From NCBI GenBank assembly GCA_011109175.1, contig RDEW01000002.1:2148997-2212996 (forward strand): a stretch of 64,000 nucleotides of DNA, in the 5' to 3' direction. How positions within the stretch are numbered: position 1 is the stretch's first letter; each line of letters opens with the position of its first letter. Shown here piece by piece: positions 33,301-44,449 of this stretch. The stretch is from Dicyema japonicum. Its lineage: Eukaryota > Dicyemida > Rhombozoa > Dicyemidae. A model generated the notes under the pieces. It ran no database searches and had not been told where the DNA came from. It was given only the letters and a program-made list of their open reading frames with translations. Both the position numbers and the translations under genes were made by a program.

Positions 33301-36300
33301 TGGCACAGCAACGTGAAAGCTTGACTATTCTCAACCTACTCGTTAGTGCCTAATATGAACTTTTTGCTGAATCAACTTGGCCACAACATCCCTTGCATGG
33401 ACATCGATTGTGCAGATAGTCATGATCTTCTGCCTCTCATTGGAAGTGAGATCCCCAATCAGCATTCCAATCAGAGATGAAAGTTGGTTTATCTGTTTCT
33501 TGTTGTAATCCTTTAGGGCATTCTCATAGCCTTCTTCCAGTCTGTCGAAGGCAATGTTTACTTCAGTTGACCACCAAATCTGACTCCCAGTCAAGGAGAC
33601 CTAAAAACTACGCCAAATGAATTCACCTGCGCAGGAAAGTCCATAATCCACTGTTCTCTGCCCTTCTCTTCATATGCGGTCACAGCCTCAGTCATGTAGT
33701 AACGAACAGTGCTACATTGAGTGTCCAACAGTCTGTTCAGCCAAACTTCAACCTTAAGCAGTTTATTTCAGAAATTACCTGTCCAGTACAATCACAGTTC
33801 TTATCAAATTCCACCCTTTCACCGTCCTTGGCGATCATGGCGCTGGCAACTTTAGTATTATTCCCTCCTTTCTGTACGAATTCCAGCTTGACCATGCTGT
33901 CGAATAACTTCACGAGGTGTTTAGAGACCTTGGATAAAACTAATACCCACCAATTCAGGTTGGTTTCCATTTGAGAGAATGTCTAAGAGGTCGGCAGAGG
34001 AGACGAAATAGAAACGGGGGAATGCAAGTCGCTTCGTTTCCAAATACTCGGCTAAGGCCTTTTCACAAATTGATAGACTGTCTTGGATCTTCTCCAAACG
34101 CTCATACAATTTGGGTTTGTTTGTGGAGACAATCACGTTCTTAGATTGGCACATTTCAGCAGCAATTTCCTAGAATTTGGTTGAATCAAGGAAACTTTGA
34201 ATTTCGAATCAATTTCGTCGAATGTCTCGCTTTCTTTGGGCAACTGCTTTCTAATGTCCTCAGAACCAATGAAAATGCTTTCCAGGTGAGACCACGTCCT
34301 CTGGACTTCCATGAATATCCCAATGGCCTGGTCAGCAGTGGATAAACTCTTCTGCCAGCGAGTGACCTCCTCCAAAAAGTGGGAGATATATTTGGATGTC
34401 AGCATATTTTGTAGTTGTACCTACTCATATTAGCAGTACTCACTTGATTTTCCTCCAATATTTCGATCAGCTCATCATTCGCCTTAATCAGGGTAATTCC
34501 CGTTCGGTTGTGAATTTCCTGTTCAAACTCCATTTGATTCCACGTGTTGTTCAGTTCATTGATGACTTTTTCCATGGCCGTTTCTTTAGTGGCTTTATCG
34601 ACAATATTTTTGACCTCGTCCTCAAAATTGTGCAAATTCAATGAAAGCAGATCTCCCAAATTAGTGTTGTCGTCCATAACAAACACAACCTCAAAATGCC
34701 ACAAATAGTGAACCTTGGTAGTCTGCATGAGCTGAAGCCAGTGACGCTCTCGAATGGCCGGATTCTGTAGCTCGGAGACAGCCCGCAGTGAAGTCAGCAT
34801 ATTCTTGATTTCTGTTTCAAGTCCAGAGTAGGCATCCCAAGCTCTCATTTCCTTGTCCAATGATCGGATCTCCTTAGTATATCGTTTGCATTCGAGGTCC
34901 ATAACATCAACGTTGATTTCCTTCCAGGCTGTAACGGTCCAGCTGGCAATGCTGCTTCGAACCACGTGGATGTAATCCCAAATCATCTTGAGAAGACTGA
35001 TCTCCTTCCGAGACTGCTTCAGTTGCCTAAAGTCTGGGAAGCTGACTTCAAAGAGACCAGCAGAAGCTTGGAGTTGGTTCATATCATTCTCGAGGTCACA
35101 GATAATTAAATGATACTAAAATTGACAAATACAGACTGCCTGATCGAGCTGATCATAGGGGTCCTCACAGTCATAGAAGAATGGCTTTATTTTCCGGAAT
35201 TTGGCTCTGAATTCATGTTGCTTGACATCAAAGGCGGCAACTTTCTTTCGAATGTTAGAAACTTCTATGGCTTGGAGTGGGGCCACTTGCTGCTTCTTAA
35301 CCGAGACCTTCTTAATTAAGGTTGCCCACATTTCAGGGAGTTCCTTAAGTACTAACGACCATGAATACTTCAATTTGCTTGTAAACTTCATCCTTAACCT
35401 CCTGTTTGTAGGACTCCAATAATTCAACGGACTGCTTCAGAGGCTCGAACATGACGTTCGTGTATTCCTCCCGTTCTTTCACGGCCATTAAGTGACCCAT
35501 GCATTCCACAAGGGCGTCGTAGTTCCCTTCCTCAATTGTCGTGGACAATGCTGACGTTGTGGTCTTTATAAAGCTCTCAAGCTGGCTCAGACTATCAATG
35601 AACAGCTTTTGGGGTACCTCGAGGTTGTATGGTCAATCAAGTGCTGTTTAAAGAGGAGACTCCACCTTTTCATGACATTAAGCAACGAATATTTGAATTT
35701 CTTGAGGTCAATCCTAAACCACGAGTTTATGATTTCAGTGGTCTCCCTTTTCTCCAAATGCTGATACAAGTTCTCATAATAGTCGATCTAAGCATATCTT
35801 ACCCAAACGACCTGCTCCTTGAATTTATCCAGACTTGGGGGGTTTTCCAGGGTAGAAATGTCGGTCACTGATTCGATCTCATCCTGGGACAAAACTCTTC
35901 CGAATTTTAGGAATTGTCTCATGAATTCGTGTCTATCGTCGATCCAAAGGTAAGCGAAGGAGTCGAAGGTGTTTTTAAACTCAATTGCCTTATTTGAGGC
36001 GTCCTCCACTCTCTCCAGAATTTGGAACCTCATATTATTGAGTTCTTCGATATCCTCGATCTCCGACTAGGCATTAATAGGCAATCTCACCTGATAGTCA
36101 TCATTGTCTGAGTCCTTCTTGTTGAGTCGCTTTACCAGGGATGTCTGCTTGAATGTGTCTGATATCAGGGAATCCACAATGTCGTAAACGTTCTCACTGC
36201 CTTCACTCTCAATTGCTGGCTTAAACACAATTTCCGGGGCCTAAATAAGCACGGGGATAACTTCAAGGGACATGTGGGTCTCAAATAAAGGCAATTTGGT

Positions 36301-39300
36301 CTCCTTCTGTGTCTGGTCGATTAAAAACTGCAAAGTGCAGTGGATGTTGTTGTAAAACCCCTCAATAATCATTTCGTCGACATATTCGACGTAGGCTAAC
36401 CAGTTTGCCGAGTTTTCGTCAGCTTTGAACAGCTTCAAGTTATGCTAGGGATTACAGGGAGCCAATACTCTGAGCATATTGTGGATTTGGTCCCCGACTT
36501 TGCTCAATTCATTGTATCGCTTTAGGAAACGTTCGTTTCGGTCATCGAGATTTATCAGAGAATCATTTCTTCCCTCCTTTCTTTCCAGAAGGGAGGTGGA
36601 ACTCCAAGTTTCGATCAACTTTTTTATTTGGATGACATTATCCTTGGTTTGCTGGATTCTGCAGTCTAGGTCGATAATACTGTCCTTTCTTTCCTTCGAA
36701 AACTCAAGAACGCTGGGGTCGTCCCAATTCAAGGACGTCTCCGCAGTCTTTATTTGTTGGTCGAAGGCAGTCATTTCATTTTCAATCAAATCTATTTCAA
36801 TCTCCAAAACTTGTCCCCTGATTTTGTTGTAAAGCGACACAGTCATGTTCAGATTATTTATGTATTCTCTAAGAGTCTCCCCCTTCTCGAAGAGATCCAA
36901 CGCAGTCTTGGGGATTTCTTCTGTGCTGGACAGTTTCAGGTATTTAACCTCCTTTAGCACGGCAACCAACTGAACTTTACCCTTAATATAACCTGGGGGT
37001 CGAAGTTAACGCTGAGAAGATTGGTCTCCTCATTTCTTCTTAGGATTGGCTGTTTTAGGTTGAAGTTACAGATTTGTCCAACTCCCGAAATCCATTTTTG
37101 GTAAATTTTGGTGGAGTAACTAAGAGTGACAACATTGGACTACTCTTCCAGCTCTGTCTTCATCTCCTTGTACTTCCTGACCACCTTCTGTGCGCTGTGA
37201 GTGTTCATTAATCTTGAATAATTAGAAGACTTACGGGTTATCTAATCTGTTGAACTCCCCCATTGGATCACCTATTCTCAGTTTCAGCTCCTCCGCCCAT
37301 TTGAGAGCTCCGGAGATCAGAGGCATGTTTTTGTGGTTGAATGAAATATCTCCCGTCGACTCCTTCTGGACGTTGGCATCGAATATATTCTTGACCTGCA
37401 TAATCTCACTGTCCATCAACGACACGATTTTGTTGAATTTTTTATCAAATTCTTTCTGAGACATTACAACCTTGATCACTTTAATAAGCGGTCTCTCGAG
37501 GAGACTTTCAAATATCGTTATCAACGAAAAGACTGATTCCAGTCCATTGCAGTCATCAAAGCCACGTGTGAGGATGGTTGCCAGTTTTCTGTCCATTATT
37601 TCGACTTGTTTACTGAATTTACTCTCATCTTTCACGAATCCCTTGAATTCACAAATAATCGGGTACCTCAGTGTCCTCCAAATCCAAACAGTCGTAGGTA
37701 CTCTGAGTAAATGTCTTCCACAATTCTTGGAATTCTTCAAGAAGTTTGGTGATTTGGAGAGACAGCATGTGACCCTTGTTTCCACCAAGTTCTACTTTCT
37801 CCAATTTATCATAATCTAAGGCATCTTGTGTGACTCCCTGAATCATATATTAGATCTCCTGACCTTGACCATTTGCAGTCGTTCAAGGTATTCGTCCAAA
37901 TGGTCGAACACCAGAAAGCTGGAAAACTCCCAAGGTTGGAATTCTTCAGGGACATTAAAGTACGATTTCAAATTGTCCTTATATTCGCTGTAAAGCTGCA
38001 AATCAGAGATAAAAATACAGCTTTGAAGTGCTGAATGGTCCCGGCTGCCTTTCGAACCTTGTCTATGACTTCTTCCACCTCTCCTTTGAGGATCTCGGAG
38101 GGCTCAATGAATCCATTACACTAAGAATAAAATCATAAAGGGATAGGAAATATTATGCGTTCCCCAGCAACACGAATTGCCAAGAAACAAGCCAAACCAT
38201 TTGTATTATCAAATTTGTAATCTGTCTTAGGATGAGAATGATCCGATCGGGCTTCCTGTAGTGTTTACAGTTCCCCCAAATAAAGCAGACGCTTTCCATA
38301 ATAGCCTTCAATAGTTCGTTGCAGTCGTCGAACTGGGCTTGCTCAAAATCTTGCAAATAAGCGTCCAGGATTTTAAATATATTGAAATGTCCACACTTTC
38401 ACTCAGAGCTAACATGATGTTAGTATATACCGTCCTCCACGTGTGTGATCATGCTAACAAGGGTTGGGAGGAATTCGCTGTTGTAGTTAGTGAGGATTCC
38501 GGCTATTTTCTGAACCTCAGGATGACTCAACTGAGAGATTAATAGGCTCACTACCTGATCGTGGAGACAGTCCAGATTTGATGCCCGCTCTGACCAGAAT
38601 TGAATCTCGCATTTTGGCAGTGGATACGGATTGATCGAGAAAACCTCCTCCGATTTCTTTTGAGTGACATCCCTGATTCGCTGATCCCACTCGGAAATCA
38701 CATTCTCGATAGTTCGGATAGCATTTCTTTCGCTAACAGACCTGCAATCTTTAAAAGACTATGACTTTGGTTTTGAAGAGCTCTGAGATATTTTAGAGAT
38801 CGCCAAGGAAGGCATAGGAAGCAGAGTTTTGCCTTTGACCTGCCCCGAGACTATGAAGATCTCATCCTTCAAGTCCTCAAAATGTTTACAAATGTCATCT
38901 GCCACCACTTTGGGCCACATTTTTAAGTTTTTCTTGTTGACGACAATCGGCATGAAAACCTGAAATAACTAAATGACTACCTCATCAATCACAGTACTCA
39001 GCTGTTCCAGGGGGGTCGAACAGAGATCCCCGAAGAATAGCCGGTTTTTTAGATTGACATCCTTGCCTAACGCCTGCTTCGCCTTTTTAATGAAGTAGCA
39101 GGCCTTTCCTTTGAATGCGAGAGGCCAGTTGTATTGGCAGCTAAGGACTCCACTGGGACTCACGATTGCCACCAATTTTATATTTTCGGGGACATTGAAA
39201 AAGTTCATTAAGACTTGCTTGTTATCTTCGACTCCATAAAATTTCTCAAAACGATCCTCTCTGATCTTCAAACTCTGAACGATGTAACTCCCGATGAATT

Positions 39301-39334
39301 TAGACCTTGTGTCTTCGACATCAATATCCATCAT
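24359..39334 (-). CDS. Axonemal outer-arm dynein heavy chain, DNAH9/11/17 (beta) type
   Basis: Motor subunit that drives ciliary beating in the axoneme. The start [13 protein letters not shown] is followed by the beta-chain tail ([16 protein letters not shown]). All four nucleotide P-loops are legible: AAA1 [15 protein letters not shown] near 33.05-33.1 kb, AAA2 [14 protein letters not shown] near 32.1 kb, AAA3 [15 protein letters not shown] near 31.0 kb, AAA4 [14 protein letters not shown] near 29.88 kb. The stalk lies at 28.07-29.1 kb, with the microtubule-binding part ([20 protein letters not shown]) between its coils. AAA5-6 and the C-terminal domain run to 24.36 kb, ending in [12 protein letters not shown] and [12 protein letters not shown], which distinguishes the 9/11/17 group. 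The 15-kb span fits about 4,450 residues plus several dozen introns. Checked introns: 25024-25050 (27 nt), 25240-25263 (24 nt) and one of 23 nt near 26.42 kb, all GT-AG. No disabling lesion seen. Confidence 0.95.
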
Positions 39335-39508
39335 CTCTATGGTAACTAACCTAAGCAACTGCTTTACTATTTATTTATAATGGTTAACCACTCAAATTTC
39401 CCTCACAAAATAAAATTTATTGACGGATCCACGGGTGAGCCTGCTTCCCTCATCAGCGGTTTCATATTTACCCAGTGTATTTCGGTGATCCTGCTTCTCT
39501 CACGTACT

Positions 39509-39893
39509 CTATTCGCGTCGCTGTGGCTGTAAATGAACAATGATTCGAGTGTCAGTTTCTGCGGTAAGGACCTCGAATGGACATAGAGCCGGCAAACCTT
39601 TCAGGTATTCAGTTACTATGGAGGGGATAGATCCTTCATAATCTAATTTATTAGCCACCTCCTCATATACATTGAGAATGAAGGTAATAGTAAACATCTA
39701 AGTGTATCCAGTCCCGATGGTGACAAGTCCTACCAAGATCACACAAAAGTTCGTCAATAACTAAGGAAATAAAATGTCCATAGCAGTCGTAGAAATCCAA
39801 AAATGCTCTAATAAACTAAAGAAAGTTTAATGGAACATTTAGATGTCATCTTTGGGTAGACCACGTGACGTCACATTAACAACATCAAGAGTA
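39509..39893 (-). CDS. Possible small uncharacterised protein upstream of the dynein gene
   Basis: The minus strand has ATG near 39893 (MATLDVVNVTSR), an AG-ended short intron-like segment, then FIRAFLDFYDCYGHFIS and a frame ending EVLTAETDTRIIVHLQPQ, with stop at 39509. Reading through requires two or three tiny introns. I do not recognise the family. A hydrophobic stretch (NFCVILVGLVTIGTGY) appears in one of the alternative frames, so the true exon structure is open. The compact position between two real genes is the main reason to list it. Confidence 0.3.
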
Positions 39894-39975
39894 GCCATAA
39901 TCTAAAGAATTATAAAAAATGATGACTTTCAAAATACAAATTATTTTTTAATTTTATATTTAAATAAAGGCGCCA

Positions 39976-40646
39976 AATGAACAAAGTGTTCCCTATAACG
40001 AATTATCCAGAGACTATAGCCGGCAATTACGTAAGAATTAAGGGGGACAAATTCAAGTAATCATTAACTAATCATAGTCAATGCAAATCTTTGTTCTTCC
40101 AATCAGCCATCGAACTAACTCGCGATGGATATGAGGTCTACTACATCAGGGACTCTCCCCTTGATAGCCTCCCTCATCCTGTAGAGGGAATGCACTCTCC
40201 CCAGCCACTATTCTTTAAGAAACTTAAATTTTTGTATTTTCCGGCTAATTTCAAGTTATTTCCGGGAAACCCGGGACTTCTGCAAGCTTCTATCTACTCT
40301 CCACTGCAACTCCCCCACCCCCAAGGCTATCATCATCGAGAACTACGACCTCCTAACAACAGACAGACGTGCATTTAGCCACGTGTCTGCTCAGCTGAAG
40401 GATGCGATCAGCTATCTGACTCACAAATTGTCATCTTATACCTAATCCATAGTAAGAGTGACTTTTACTTCTATCTATCCTGCAGAATGTCCACAGACTA
40501 CTTCGACAAGTTCTTCGGTCCATTTTGGACCATTTCAGGTTATAACTAAAGTAATCAGAGAACTGGGAGACGGTTATATCCTCCACAGAGACTCCACCAC
40601 CATTAAATACACTATAAAGGACGGAGTTGTTGTATTAAGTCAATAA
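39976..40646 (+). CDS. SWSAP1-like RecA-fold protein candidate
   Basis: Exon 1 reads MNKVFPITNYPETIAGNYV. A 21-nt intron leads to NQCKSLFFQSAIELTRDG, YEVYYIRDSPLDSLP, then KKLKFLYFPANF. A frame change follows, then KLLSTLHCNSPTPKAIIIEN and YDLLTTDRRAFSHVSAQLKD. The order resembles SWSAP1, a small Rad51-paralogue-like ATPase that works with SWS1 in homologous recombination: helix, VLFLTRRPLQSMP, MRLQKIRFQYPP, RELFRLLCSAH, LLLLDGLEEY. The Walker A position (GDKFNQCKS) lacks the second glycine. Exon junctions near 40.26 and 40.54 kb are not satisfactorily GT-AG in the required frame, so decay or sequence error is possible. It ends tail-to-tail with FOXRED1, overlapping by 7 bp. Confidence 0.4.
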
Positions 40647-42263
40647 TTACTGTGTTTACTATAATTTGTCTGTTCGAAGAGGTTATTCAAGGAATATGGC
40701 TCTGTGCTGAAGGCTGGCTCGTCATCTAGTATTATCTGTGAGGACATTAGTCCCAGTGCTGGGGAGTACTGGGTGGCTCGTGACCCCAGTCCACCAAGAC
40801 AAAATAGTTTCGCGCATTTTGGGTGTTTGCCTGCTATGGGTCGGTCACACGTATCCTTGTTAGTTGTCCACGTGTCAGTCACCATAAATAAATGGATAAT
40901 ATACTCGACATTCTTCAAAGGCTGGTAAAATCGACGAAACCTCCTTCCAAATCTCTGTCGGAAGTGAGTCCTCGGTTTCAGTCTCTCCCACACAAGATAG
41001 ACGGTAATTATTGGCCAAATCAAGTCTATGGAGGGAAAAATTGTTAGTTTCAATAACAGGCATGTCCAATATAGGCCCACGTGGGCAATGTAGGTTGAAG
41101 TGGAGTACTTGCCTACATCAGTAAAAAAGATAACCTTGAAGAAATGTGGACATAATCCTCGTTGATGGGACAAAATAGGCGGGAAACATCGGCCAAACTA
41201 GCCCCACCAGCATTAACAAAGGTGTGAGCCTTCACATAGAATATTCTACCCTCGGGAGTCACAATCTGAGTAACAAAAAGGTAAACCTGCACAAATTTTG
41301 GAATAATCTCCTGCTCTAATAAAGAATCTTCAAATTCTACGTTCTTAACCATCCCTGTGGCATATATGGCCCCCAATTTCATAGCCTTCTGTCTGTAAGC
41401 CCTAATGAGGGCGACTGGGTCGATCACTCCCGAGTGGTTTCTGGCTAAAATAGACATGGAATCCAACAGTAAGCGACAAAGTCATAAATTGGAGGTAATT
41501 TGATCCACGGAAACTTAGTTTCCAATGACTCTCTGTCATAGAGCTTCATGTCAAGCCCAAATTGCCTAAAATTAGTTGGAAAGTACTGTAGGAGGTTCTT
41601 TATGTTCATAATCCCCTCAGAATTATTAGAAAAGGTCAAATGTCCGCAGTGGTTGAAGGGAATCACGGATTTCTTGGTTTGGTGGCTTTGGAGGAATCTA
41701 GCCTGTTCGCGGAAAAACCGGATGGAATAAACGAGCATCTCCAGCTGTTCAGGCGAGGTGGCGAGGAGAGAAATGATCCCCCCACTACTACAGCTGTGAC
41801 TGTGCTTCCCCTAGAACTCCCTATCAGGACTACAGTGAAGTCAGTGTCCACCACCAAAGTGTTGAGAGAGAAAGAGTGATCTTTCTTCAAAAAGTATGAA
41901 AGGGCACTCCCAAGGACGCCTCCCCCGATTATCAGGAACTCCACTTGTCGGGGGATTATGAACTCTGGCCGGTCGAGGGGGTCTTGATTTATAAAGATGA
42001 GTACTGATAAGGAAGTCATCCTTGAGGACCTTCAGAACATTGTGTTTGGAGTCAATACGGGGCATTTGAATAGGAAGAGACTGGGGGCTGTCCCATTTGG
42101 TGATGGAGGTAGGATCTCCTAGGCGTAGTTTGCCCTTCTCGTATTTTTCAATTTCGAATTTTCTTGGTTTTATTAGGGAAGATGTGGTGGTCCTCACTAT
42201 CTCACAGGATTTGTCCCTTTGACTACATTTTCTCAATGGTAGACATGTGAACGCACATCGCAT
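40640..42263 (-). CDS. FOXRED1: FOXRED1-like mitochondrial FAD-dependent oxidoreductase
   Basis: FOXRED1 is a D-amino-acid-oxidase-fold flavoprotein needed for respiratory complex I assembly. The first exon begins MRCAFTCLPLRKCSQRDKS, a basic presequence. A 22-nt intron joins KDDFLI to NPLDRPEFIIPRQVEF. The dinucleotide-binding loop follows immediately (LIIGGGVLGSALSYFLKK). Then come HLTFSNNSEGIMNIKN and SLETKFPWIKLPP (the family's KFPWIN block), then SGVIDPVALIRAYRQKAMKL. The C-terminus GLGSRATQYSPALGLMSSQI corresponds to the FSGHGLQHAPAVGRAV block of FOXRED1. In that block the usual Gly-His pair is replaced by Ser-Arg. Length and domain order match the family. Confidence 0.88.
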
Positions 42264-42649
42264 TGTTACTGTTAAATTTAATATTTTTTAAATTAAAATA
42301 TATTTTAATCATGAGTATATTTGAAGATTGACCAGGTAGCAAGTAGTTGTCGCTGTCGCTCGAATACTGATTAGCTGTGGGCTTGATTTTCACCTACCTG
42401 GTCGAAGAATTCTTTGCTGCTCTTTTCCTTCTTTAAATCCTAAGAGGTGTCATATATTCGCATGTCTCAGTAAATAATCCTTTGAGACACAGACACATGG
42501 ATTTGATAACATCTCGCTTATTGAATGAAGGAAGAAACGGGTAGAGCATAGGAAGAGAACTATTGACCAAATAGGTAGCAGGTAATTTGAACCCAGGATC
42601 ACCGTTATTGGTGTGCAACACCAAGAAGAAGTTGGTACTTAACGGCTAA
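42264..42649. other. Spacer, AT-rich at its start
   Basis: Promoter side of FOXRED1. No gene recognised. Confidence 0.5.
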
Positions 42650-42850
42650 TTAAACGTATCCAGTTACCACGGTCGCGGAAACAGAAAGTCCTTCAAACAA
42701 GTTCATACAGAACGAACGGAAGGAAGAGAACAAATACAAACCTTGCAGTAGTGGGGACCTTCCAAAGAGGGTAGGGAGAGCAAATTATTTTTTTCATACT
42801 ATCCCGTCACTGGTCACCACCCAAGTTAAGTAGATCACATGAAGCCACTC
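42650..42850 (-). mobile_element. SINE-like element, diverged copy
   Basis: Read on the minus strand it aligns with the SINE-like family at 22.37 and 44.11 kb. Shared plus-strand landmarks are CGTATCCAGTTACCAC, GGAAACAGAAAGTCC, GGGAGAGCAAATTA and AAGTAGATCACATGA. Many substitutions and small gaps. Confidence 0.6.
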
Positions 42851-43279
42851 TAATAGAACGAGACAAGATGAGGGACTATGGATTTTGATTAGAAGTTCCT
42901 GATTTCCTTCACAGGACTGTGGGGAATGAAAACTTAACTGTTTCAATAACGATTTCTATGCAAATAACATTCAAGTGTCAAAGTCAGTTAAAGGGATTTG
43001 TCACTGTTGAACCCCCCATGTGATCATCATAAACCGGGTTCGAGAGCATAAAGAAGATTATCATCTTTTACCCATTCTTTAAACCTAATACCACGTCTCC
43101 AACCCTGGCCTTATTCAAACTGAAACTATAAGCTCTTCAGTCTTTTTGGTTACCAACGATTAACCATGCGTCCGTTCTTTCACTGAGTGGAAAGTCTATG
43201 ATCATCCCAAGGGAATATGATTGCCACAAAAATCATTAAGTAGACCCCGCAGGTTCAACGATGAGCTCGTATCAACCTT

Positions 43280-43476
43280 TAAGTGGCACGAAAAATGATA
43301 ATTTCCTCTCCCCCACTTCACTTAAGGGATTCTCACATCTGCAAGGACTGGACGTTTTTTTCCTTTCGTTCTGGATGAACTTCTTGTGATATTGAAGGAC
43401 TCTGGTTCTGCGGTCATATGAACTTTGCACAATCAAGACTTCTTTCTCAGTATATCCGGAGTTAATAAATTAATTG
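43280..43476 (+). mobile_element. SINE-like element, diverged copy
   Basis: Shares GGCACGAAAAATGATAATTT, the CTGCAAGGACTGGACG segment and the 3' end TATCCGGAGTTAATAAATTA with the family. Confidence 0.6.
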
Positions 43477-43579
43477 TACTCTCATACCCTCTTCCCACTC
43501 CTTACTAAATGACTCAGCAATCAAAAAGCGTGGCTCATTTCCTTTGTCTCTGCGGTGGACAAACAGATCAATGGACAAT

Positions 43580-43860
43580 AAATCATTATGAATTAATGGA
43601 CACGTGGTATCTCTTCCTTCTTTGTGGTGACATCATTGGATCAATCTTACCCAAGAGATGCCCGATGCCTGGCCGGAATTTAAAAACATTCTTTCCACCA
43701 CGAGAAAATTTCGTTCCCTTGAGAAGTGTTCTGGAATCTACCTCAGCTCCCCAGACAAAGCCCAATGGATCATGTGCTTGGGTAAGGGTTCTGCTGGAAC
43801 GCGTCATGAACAAGGAATTATTTTGGTTTACCCTTGGTCTTTGGGATAATTTAATTATGT
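43580..43860 (+). mobile_element. SINE-like element, second subfamily
   Basis: Shares ATGCCTGGCCGG and GGTTTACCCTTGGTCTTTGG with a minus-strand copy at 52.16-52.44 kb (AATGCCTGGCCGG, GGTTACCCTTGGTCTTTGG). Both have CACGTGG-containing heads. The open frames across it are incidental. Confidence 0.6.
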
Positions 43861-44109
43861 GAACTCATGCCTAATTAGTCCTCAAGTAGTAGTAATCAGT
43901 GTAGCTGACTAACAAAGGGAGCGCTAACAGAGGGTCCAAATTAGTGTTTCGCAACTTTTTTTCGTATCCCCCTATGAAAAAAATTTCGCCCCTGTTAATA
44001 ATTCCCTAAGGACATATCGCCATTTCTTCTTATTATCAATTCGGAAGATTTTGGGGAGTATATTTATAGCCATTTCTACGTACGGAAGTATAGCACTCGA
44101 CAATTATGG

Positions 44110-44345
44110 TTATTTAATTTATTAACCCCGGATACACCGAGAAAGAAGTTAAGTAAACACTAATTAAGTGTATCCAGTTTTCACTTCCACAGAAACAGAG
44201 TCCATCCGGAATCACCATAAAGGGTAGGACGTCCATACTTGCAGTTGTGGAAACCCCTCCAGTGGAGTGGAGGGGAGCAAATGATCCTTTTTCGTGCCAG
44301 CCAGGCACTGGGCGCCACCTAGACAGGTGGATCACATGACACCTG
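44110..44345 (-). mobile_element. SINE-like element, well-preserved copy
   Basis: Nearly identical over most of its length to the copy at 22.37-22.6 kb. Shared plus-strand blocks are TTAACCCCGGATACACCGAG, ACAGAGTCCATCCGGAATCA, TAGGACGTCCATACTTGCAG and GGAGCAAATGATCCTTTTTC. The 5' side runs into a 40-bp direct duplication (44319-44358 and 44390-44429). Confidence 0.8.
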
Positions 44346-44429
44346 CAAAATGATGTAATTTTTATTCTTTTGTTCTTTTTTGTTTTAGGCTAGACAGGTG
44401 GATCACATGACACCTGCAAAATGATGTAA
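44319..44429. repeat. Perfect 40-bp direct repeat separated by 31 bp
   Basis: CTAGACAGGTGGATCACATG plus the next 20 bases occurs at 44319-44358 and again at 44390-44429. The separating 31 bp are T-rich. It looks like a template-switching or slippage product at the 5' end of the SINE-like element. Confidence 0.85.
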
Positions 44430-44449
44430 ATTCAATATATTTTCCTGGA

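Noticed and set aside
43940..43990. Second hAT-type terminus (AGTGTTTCGCAACTTTTT)
   Set aside because: No inverted partner end and no 8-bp duplication found nearby.
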